NCBI GenBank assembly: GCA_026770575.1
Contig: MU657199.1
Location: 345,131-378,799 of the forward strand
DNA: 33,669 nucleotides
Direction: 5' to 3'
DNA from: Pelagophyceae sp. CCMP2097
Taxonomy: Eukaryota; Sar; Pelagophyceae
In this document: positions 27,468-33,669 of the stretch, in pieces
Layout: the number at the start of each line of letters is the position of its first letter
Numbering within the stretch: position 1 is the first letter of the stretch
Position numbers and translations under genes: made by a program
The notes under the pieces: generated by a model
What the model saw: only the letters and a program-made list of their open reading frames with translations
Database searches by the model: none
What the model was told of the DNA's origin: nothing

Positions 27468-28950
27468 ATGATGTGCCTCGCCCTCATGTTCACCCGCCGC
27501 GTCGTCGGCCTGCCGGCGCGTGGCGCGCTGTCGTCGGCGAGGCGGCCGGCGCGCGGCGCCCTGTCTTCGGCGGCGAACGAGTTGTTCAACGAGCCGCTGA
27601 GCCGCGCGGGCACAGACTCAAGGAAGTAGTCCAAGTTCAGGGCAGACGTCGTGCCCATGTGGGTGGCCGACGCGGACTTCGCCACGGCCGGGCCAATCTC
27701 GCGCGCGATATCGGTAAGGGCCGCGCATGCCATTTACGGCTACACGGACGCGTCGCCCGCTCTCAAGACCACGCTCGCCGCGGGCGTTTCGCGGAGCTGG
27801 TCCGGGAAACGCGTCGAGGAAGGCTGGATCCGCTTCCATCCGGGTTTGATCCCGGGCCTGTACCACGCGGCGCGCCTCGCGGGGGCGGAGGGCGCCGTGG
27901 TCGTCCCGACGCCGATCTACCCGCCGTTCCTCAACGCCGCGCGAGACTCGAGCACCCTAATCGAGCTCCAACTCGAGTTCGACGGCTTATTCGACGCCGG
28001 CGCTCTAGAAGCGGCTTTGGACGCCGCCGTGGAGCAGGTGCAAGGGGGGGGACGTCGTGTTGTTGTGGTGCAATCCCCATAACCCGAGCGGCCGAGTCTG
28101 GCGCCGAGACGAGCTCCAACAAGTCGCGGAAATGTGCCGCAAACGCAAGGTCATCCTCCTCTCCGACGAGGTCTGGTCCGGCGTTGTTTTGAATGACGCG
28201 GAGACGCCGTTTGTGTCCATGGGCGACGTCGTCCAAGACGACCAATTGTTCATCCTCCTAACCTCGCCTTCAAAGACGTACAACGTCGCGGCTTTGAACT
28301 TCGCCTTTGCCGTCGTCCCAAACGACGACCTCCGGAGGCAACGGCAGGGACCAGGTCCGTCTCTTTTCATCAAAATTTCATCAAAAGCAACACATACCGA
28401 ACGCCACTAGGCCGAGATTTCGCCCTTTGGTAACGCGGCAGGCGAGGCCATCTTCGTTGACGAGGCTGCGCACATCGAAGGCCCGCCGCGCGCCGACGTA
28501 CTGACGCCGCAAAACGGCGCGTGCGAGGCATGGCGCCTTGGGATGGTCAAGCACCTCCAGGAGATGGTCAAGCACCTCCAGGAGAACCGCGACGCCTGCC
28601 TCGCAGCGTGAGCGCCGCTCGCGCCGCACCTGAAGATCCCGGCCGTGCCCGAGGCATCGCAACTCGCCGCGCTTGGGGATCGCAACCCCGGACCGCCGCG
28701 GGCGCCAGGCAGCCTCATGAGGGTTGCCGGCTCCCTGTTTGACCGTCGTGGCCTAGGTACCTCCTCTGGATCGACGCGACGGCCCTCGGCCTGGCGTCGC
28801 CGACTCTGCACTTTGAAAAGTTTGGAGTCGGACTGACAGACGGCGCCCCCTTCGGCCGCAGAGGCTTCGTCCACCTCAACTTTGCCTGCACGCGCGAGAC
28901 GCTCGACAAAGGCCTCGGCCGCATCCGGGCCGCCGTCCAAGCCGCGGCCG
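27468..28950 (+). pseudogene. MalY/PatB-type PLP aminotransferase (C-S lyase) pseudogene
   Basis: Fold-type I PLP enzymes of this group cleave cystathionine or act as aminotransferases. The N-terminus carries a basic leader with a duplicated PARGALSS, then PMWVADADF, the MalY signature. Further on are NPHNPSGRVW, SDEVWSG, and the PLP-lysine motif SPSKTYN near 28270. The C-terminal YLLWIDA..DGAPFGRRGFVHLNFA closes the family at about 28756-28900. Lesions are an in-frame TAG at 27627-27629, a run of eight G at 28044-28051 where seven keep frame, and a TGA at 28609-28611. There is also a 21-bp tandem duplication (28542-28583) and about 100 bp of unmatched sequence near 28660-28755. Some gaps could be introns, but the stop codons sit inside conserved stretches. 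Assembly error could explain the G-run only. Confidence 0.7.
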
Positions 28951-30420
28951 AGGATGCCAGAGTCGGTCGTTGTCGGTGCAGGCGTAGGCTTGACCGTGGG
29001 AGCAGGCGTAGGCTGGAACGTGGGAGCATGCGTCGGGTCGGTGTACGTCACCGTCGGTGCAAGTGTTGGCTGGACCGTGGGAGCAGTCGTCGGGTCGGTG
29101 TTTGTCACCGTCGGTGCAGGCGTCGTATGGACCGTGGGCGTCATCGTCGGCGACGCGATGTGACACTCTTGATGCCAGACGATGCACGCGGCGTCGGTCG
29201 TCGCGGCCATGCCTTTCGTGGCCCATGACGTCCAGTAGGCGTAGCCTTGGGTGCTTAGATGGAGATCGTCGATGTAAAACGAGTTTGAATTTCCCAAGAA
29301 TTGGACTCGGATTTACGGAATTCCGTTCCGTTCAAATCCCCCGGAATCGGAACGGAATTCCGTTCCGGCAAATTCCCCCGCTGGGCGCGCTGTTCGAACG
29401 CTGGGCACGCGAGTCAGGGAAGTGAGAGGCGGACGCGCGGGTGAGTCCTCCCTCTTGGCCACGATCGTGGAGAGCCTGCCGACGCATGCATTGGTTGAGT
29501 CCATGGCTGGCCGCCCCGCAAATTTGGCGCGTCTCCCTTGACAATCCCTTGACAATGGTGCGAGACGACGATATTCCGCCGAACCGGAATTCCGCTCTTC
29601 CGGCGCGTGTTGGCGGAATCGGAACGGAATTCCATTCCGGGGAGTCGAGGGCACAGTAAATCCAAGACCCAGTGCCCAACTCTAAAAAGTTTTGATATGT
29701 GTCGATGAACACCAAAGGCGCAAAGTTGGAAAAGGACGACGCCTTCGTTTGAGCGAGGCCGATGTACAACTGGTCTAACTCTTGGTATTTCTGCCAGAGG
29801 TCGTGCGAATCTGGCTCCGGCTTGGTCCCGAGCGACAAAACTTGAGCGCCATATGCGGTGATCTCCGACACAGCCGTTTCGAACCGATTATAAGTATCCG
29901 CTACAGAGGTCCCTTCAGCCAAATCGTTCTCTCCGCAGACGAGCACGACCCACTCGATGCCAGCGAAGAGCAGGCCGGCGTCCAAATCGACGTTAACCTC
30001 ATTGCAGTTATAACCAGCGTAGCCCAAGTTGTGCGAGTCGGGGAAATCGTCTTTAGTAGGGTAGTAATCCATGTCCGAATCGCCGAGGAATAGAGTTTTG
30101 GCCGTTAAAGGCTCGAGGTCTTTTGCGCAGATGGGCTTGGCGTTGGTGTCTTCAGCAGCGGCTCCGGTCGCATGCGAGTTGAACCACACCTCCCTACCGC
30201 ACGACTTACAATAATAGCACCCTGATGGCCAGTCTGGTGCGTCTTCCACACCCTCGTATTTATCGTTGGCTAGACCAACCACGTCCAAAGCGGCGCGGCA
30301 AGCCACCCACGACGTAATCTTCTCATAACCACTCGGACAGACGTTGCCCACGTCCCCGATCTTGGCATCCCAGGCGGCCACAGCAGCCGCCAGCATCAGG
30401 ACGTGGAGCACGCGCACCAT
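28407..30420 (-). CDS. SGNH/GDSL-type hydrolase, interrupted by a 382-bp insertion
   Basis: A secreted esterase-like protein. The ATG at 30420 starts a signal peptide (MVRVLHVLMLAAAVAAW). A Cys-rich leader domain follows (CPSGYEKITSW, DWPSGCYYC, VWFNSHATG). The SGNH blocks are LFLGDSDMD (Ser near 115), VCGENDLA (Asn near 165) and, in the downstream part, YIDDLHLSTQGY with catalytic Asp and His. An insertion at 29298-29679 separates the third block from the rest. Direct joining across a duplicated CCCAA restores ELGNSNSFYIDD in frame, so the gene is either broken by a recent insertion or spliced there. After the catalytic core comes a Pro-Thr linker, then a tail that is simply the antisense of the MalY-like C-terminus. 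The natural C-terminus is therefore probably lost. Confidence 0.6.
28970..29145 (-). repeat. Degenerate Pro-Thr linker repeats of the SGNH hydrolase
   Basis: Units of about 24 and 66 bp encode TPAPTV and DPTxAPTxQPT variants on the minus strand, like the stalk repeats of the 4.8 kb gene. Confidence 0.7.
29298..29679. mobile_element. 382-bp insertion in the SGNH hydrolase gene
   Basis: CCCAA flanks it on both sides (29293-29297 and 29675-29679), like a 5-bp target duplication. GGATTTAC near the left end and GTAAATCC near the right end are inverted. Inside, the 19-mer GGAATCGGAACGGAATTCC occurs at 29343 and 29615, and GGAACGGAATTCCGTTCC at 29349-29366 is a perfect palindrome. No coding frame of its own was recognised. 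Confidence 0.6.
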
Positions 30421-30554
30421 CTCGAGCCTAAAGTCATCGCCCTCGAGGCCCCAGGGGCACATTGCGGGGCTGGGACCCTCTTCTGGCAAAGGATTCCTTC
30501 AGCCCTGAACAGGGTCATCTTGCCATCTCACCCACGTCTCCACCGGTTCCTCGG

Positions 30555-30690
30555 CACACAGGCCCCCTCACGAGCTGCGCGTTTTCGCCCGACGGCAAGC
30601 ACCTTGTCACGGTGGGCTTTGTTAAGATGGCGCGGCTCTGGGACGCCGAGGCGGGTGCGGTGCTGCTGACGTTCGAGGGACACACGCAGA
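30555..30690 (+). pseudogene. WD40-repeat gene fragment
   Basis: The translation contains HTGPLTSCAFSPDG, then ARLWDAEAG and TFEGHT, i.e. one complete WD40 blade and the start of the next. The reading then runs into AT-rich sequence with stops (AGATCT, poly-T) and the palindrome TAGGAATTCCTA at 30712-30723. Upstream 70 codons show no further blade. It appears to be a relic cut out of a larger beta-propeller gene. Confidence 0.6.
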
Positions 30691-30723
30691 GATCTAAAAA
30701 ATCTCGTCCTTTAGGAATTCCTA

Positions 30724-32090
30724 GATCTATAATATTTAAACATTTTTTTTTTTGTAAGTCTCGCTGAATTTCTACTTTAGCCCCGGAGGCAAAAAGGCAC
30801 AGACAGAGGAAAGGACCCAGGCCATGCATGGGCCGCGACGCGGTACATCCACTTCCCGAATGAGCCCGATTGAGCCACTGACGCCACCGCAACCCACAAG
30901 GCTACCCCGACGAATACGACCAAAGAGCCAAAGTGTCTAGCGGCCCGTACTTGCACGAGGGGGTCAAGCGCAAAGCGCACAAACCACTCCCGCAGGCATG
31001 GCACCCGGGCCTTTTGGACCGGGAGCCTGAATTTGGAACCGATTAGCCGGTTATATCCTAATGGGCCAGCCCCACCCAAAGTAGATCTTAAGCAAGCCAC
31101 TTATCATATGTCGTCATTTGCGAATATTTAATATGCTAATGTTCTTAATCACGACGTCATTAAATCCTTCTAAAACAGTTATTTTCGCCTCAGTGCGACG
31201 ACGCGCGTCGACGATGTTCGTCCCAACGACGCGTGCGCTGTGAACGCAACGTCGAATGCGCGAAGCACTGACGGCAGTAGGAGAAGACCAATGGCTCTAT
31301 AGGTGGGCAAAGGCAGTGTAGAGGATTATGGGCCCCTGTTTTAACTGTAATTACAGTGTAATTACTGTTACGTACGTATTTGCAGTGTAAATTGAAGGTC
31401 ACATTTTAGAGGCGCTCAAATGAGGCGCAATTGGGCTTAGCGCGAGCGGGAGGCTCCGCCGAGTCGCCCCGGCGAACTGACGAGCTCAAATACGAGGTAT
31501 GGCTCTACATGCGCATGTTTTGGGGGTAAAAGTCCAACTTTTGTTCAAACAAGTGGGGACAAGCCACAATTTCGAGATGCAAGGCGCCCGAAATTCAAAA
31601 ATATCGATGGATTGGAGATGTAATTTCAAGGGCACTACAAAGGCAAAATTTGGGGGTCGTGTAATTACATGCAATTACATGTAAAATCAAATACAGTTTT
31701 TACAAATTATTTTGCATTGCCACCTAATAAGTGGCTCTTGTCGACCGCAACGCGAACGCGTGAACGCGGTGAAGCGTCGCGCACACCTCTGGCGCGTAGT
31801 GCCGTCGCGCCAACTAAAAGCGACTGAGTTTCAACGCCTCGTCAGTGCGTGGTCCACTTTTTCCATTATCGAGCTAGGCGGACCTGGGGCCCAATAGTAA
31901 TGGAATTACCGTTGTGCTAGAACCGTGTGATCCCCATTCTCCTGCAGTGAGCCTCGTGACGTGCGATGATAGGCTGTCACAACCGGTTCGTTGAACGGAC
32001 CGAACGTGGTGTGCGTTTACGTTTTTACTCTCCCCTTCTCTCTCTCCTTTCTTCTTGCGGGTCCCGGAACAGTCCACATTGGGCACGTCC
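30724..32090. other. AT-rich spacer, no supported gene
   Basis: Short palindromic tracts such as CTGTAATTACAG and GTAATTACATGCAATTACATG occur near 31340-31370 and 31660-31685. No frame longer than about 110 codons has recognisable composition. Confidence 0.45.
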
Positions 32091-32099
32091 GCGCTCCTC

Positions 32100-32650
32100 G
32101 CGCTGCCGTCATAATCGGCTAGGAGTTTGGCCGCGTGCGGTTGGGGTCCTTCTTGATGGGCCTGCACAAGGGTATTTGAAGCGCACGCCTCTATCGTATA
32201 CATTGGGTCGGCAAAGTTTGTTGCTTGACAGCGTGAGAACTTTGCATTCCTGCCCGGGAAGTCCACAATTCTACGGCAAAGCGGTCGCCCACCATGTGTT
32301 GCGTCGATCCGCGCCGGAATTGTGGACTTCCCACGGCGCGTTTGCAAATGAGACTCCATACAAAAACAGTCAATTTTAGACACGCTCGTTCTCCTTCCCC
32401 TCAATCCGGAATCATCTAGGAACTTGGCCACGCGCGGTCATGGTCCCATGGATGGGGCTGCAAAAGTATTTTCGATCTGCGCGCCTCTATCGGCCCTAAC
32501 CTGGCCTACACAGATGATATTTTGGCGAGTGATAAAAAGTGCCTGGACTTGGACAGTTCTGGGTCAGATGCGCCTCACTTCGTGCGTTGAATCGAACCCC
32601 GCCATAATTGTGGACTTCCCAATCACTTCCCATCGCGTGTCATTTTAGGA
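32100..32650. repeat. Two diverged tandem copies of a ~290-bp sequence
   Basis: The first copy begins around CTAGGAGTTTGGCCGCGTGCGG and the second around CTAGGAACTTGGCCACGCGCGG (near 32412). Both share a GCCTCTATCG segment and end in AATTGTGGACTTCCCA. Within copy one, GGGAAGTCCACAATTC (32256-32271) and its reverse complement (32317-32332) form 16-bp inverted arms. Confidence 0.65.
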
Positions 32651-32741
32651 ATTTATTAAATCCAAAAAGCCCTCTTATTGACATTCTACCGTGGCACAGA
32701 AATTCCTCTCGGTTTGCCCCTTCCGGAAGGACAAGCTAGCT

Positions 32742-33026
32742 TCACCGCAAACGACTCAGGCAGCCCCCAGTAGTGAGCGCTGATGACGGGCGAGACGACG
32801 CCGAGGCGGGTGTCGCGGCCGGCCCCGAGGGCGACCGCAGCGGGGCGGTCGTTGTCGCAAACAGCGCCGGGAGCGCAGCGGTCCCGACCTTCTCAAGGCT
32901 CCTTTTTCGAGCCGCGCGGTCTCCGCGCCGGTCGTTTGCGCGCTGGGCCCTCCCAGCCCCTTCATGTCGTCCATGGCGCCGCTCAACGGGTCTATGGGAC
33001 GCGCATGCGCGGCGCGCCACGCGCAT
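32742..33026 (-). other. Possible coding relic, weak
   Basis: The GC content jumps here relative to its flanks. Two overlapping minus-strand frames look partly coding (SGAMDDMKGLGGPSAQTTG in one, EKVGTAALPALFATTTAPLR in the other), with a possible frame switch near 32905. No domain was recognised, and it may be a gene fragment carried into this AT-rich region. Confidence 0.25.
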
Positions 33027-33463
33027 TCAAAAAGTGCCCTTTTCAGGGGGAAACAAGGATCAACGACAGGGGTGGATGGGTTTTCTCTTAAGGAGCGATA
33101 GACAGGATCGACGATAATCCGGGCAAGAGTCGACGCAATATCGGCAGTACTTGGGTATTTCCGGCGGTATTTGGGTATTTTACTTCACACGGAAATTAAC
33201 AGCCTATCAATGGGTTTTGGAGCGGCGATTTCAGGGTTTTCTCGATTTTTTAGACGCTCATCTGAAGTCCCACGGACGATATCGAGCTCTTCCACCGGCA
33301 AGTATCGGAAAATAGCGTCGTTCATTTGCATTTTTAAATGTTGGCAAGTGTCGGTCGATAGCATGGTAGCCTGTCGTTGATCCTTGGAGGGAGACCAAGA
33401 GCAACCTTTTCGTAAACACACACCACAAAATGATCCGTTCAACGGATCAGTTGTGGCAGCCTA

Positions 33464-33537
33464 CCCGGAACGCGAGGCGTCGAGCAGGAGAGGCGCTCCA
33501 GCTGGTATGGTGGTGAGAAGAAGAAAAAAGAAAAAGT
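33464..33537 (+). repeat. Retroposon-like repeat copy 2 with A/G-rich tail
   Basis: Closely matches 24141-24215 over about 60 bp, including CCCGGAACGCGAG and GTCGAGCAGGAG (33479-33490), then ends in an A/G-rich tail. Seven bases later the second hairpin repeat begins. Confidence 0.7.
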
Positions 33538-33544
33538 TTTGTTG

Positions 33545-33647
33545 AGGACCCGAAGGGTCCTTGCCGTTTATTCAACGTCAGTTTACGGCAAGGGCCCTTC
33601 GGGTCCTTTGATTGAAGGATTACCAGGGGCAATTATGTCTGTCTGTC
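33545..33647. repeat. 103-bp hairpin repeat, copy B (inverted relative to copy A)
   Basis: Exact reverse complement of 25372-25474. The microsatellite side faces right and similarity continues to GCGACGGACAGACA at the window edge, so the repeat unit extends beyond 33669. Confidence 0.9.
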
Positions 33648-33669
33648 CGTCTGTCTGTCCGTCGCCGGG

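Overview
The window is nuclear DNA from a microalga. It is GC-rich, intron-bearing and mixed-strand, with no bacterial operons. Several traits point to a stramenopile close to the pelagophyte Aureococcus: a MYND–RING–Sel1 protein, long Pro-Thr stalk repeats, a CHASE hybrid histidine kinase, many very short introns, and secreted proteins with Cys-rich WPSGC-type leaders. The organism call is inferred from gene families, not from a marker gene. Most genes only make sense once introns are removed. Where exon coordinates are given, I joined GT..AG boundaries by hand and checked that the phase closes.

Layout. At 0.3-4.7 kb on the minus strand lie an OTU-type cysteine protease gene between degenerate short-repeat arrays, a MYND/RING/Sel1 protein, and a RanBP2-type zinc-finger protein. 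The last diverges from a plus-strand type I membrane protein with a Pro-Thr stalk (4.85-6.9 kb). At 7.4-11.8 kb (minus) is a five-exon receptor: TM, CHASE, TM, histidine kinase, receiver. Its fourth intron is 1.1 kb and full of GC-rich repeats. At 12.9-14.9 kb is an AT-hook protein, followed by 72-bp tandem repeats. At 16.8-18.7 kb is an unrecognised helical protein. At 18.9-20.1 kb is an SFT2-type vesicle-transport membrane protein. At 21.6-23.1 kb (plus) is a PC-esterase/TBL-like secreted protein.

From 23 kb onward the DNA is lower in GC and rich in mobile-element traces. These include a terminal-inverted-repeat element, a tRNA-like retroposon family, and two identical 103-bp hairpin repeats in inverted orientation at 25.4 and 33.6 kb. 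Between those two repeats sit a secreted cupredoxin-DUF305 copper-protein candidate (minus), a decayed MalY-type aminotransferase (plus), a convergent SGNH hydrolase broken by a 382-bp insertion (minus), and a WD40 fragment. The last 3 kb looks intergenic.

The genes do not form one pathway. Themes are surface and secreted proteins (PT-stalk protein, receptor kinase, PC-esterase, cupredoxin-DUF305, SGNH hydrolase) and ubiquitin-related proteins (OTU, MYND-RING).
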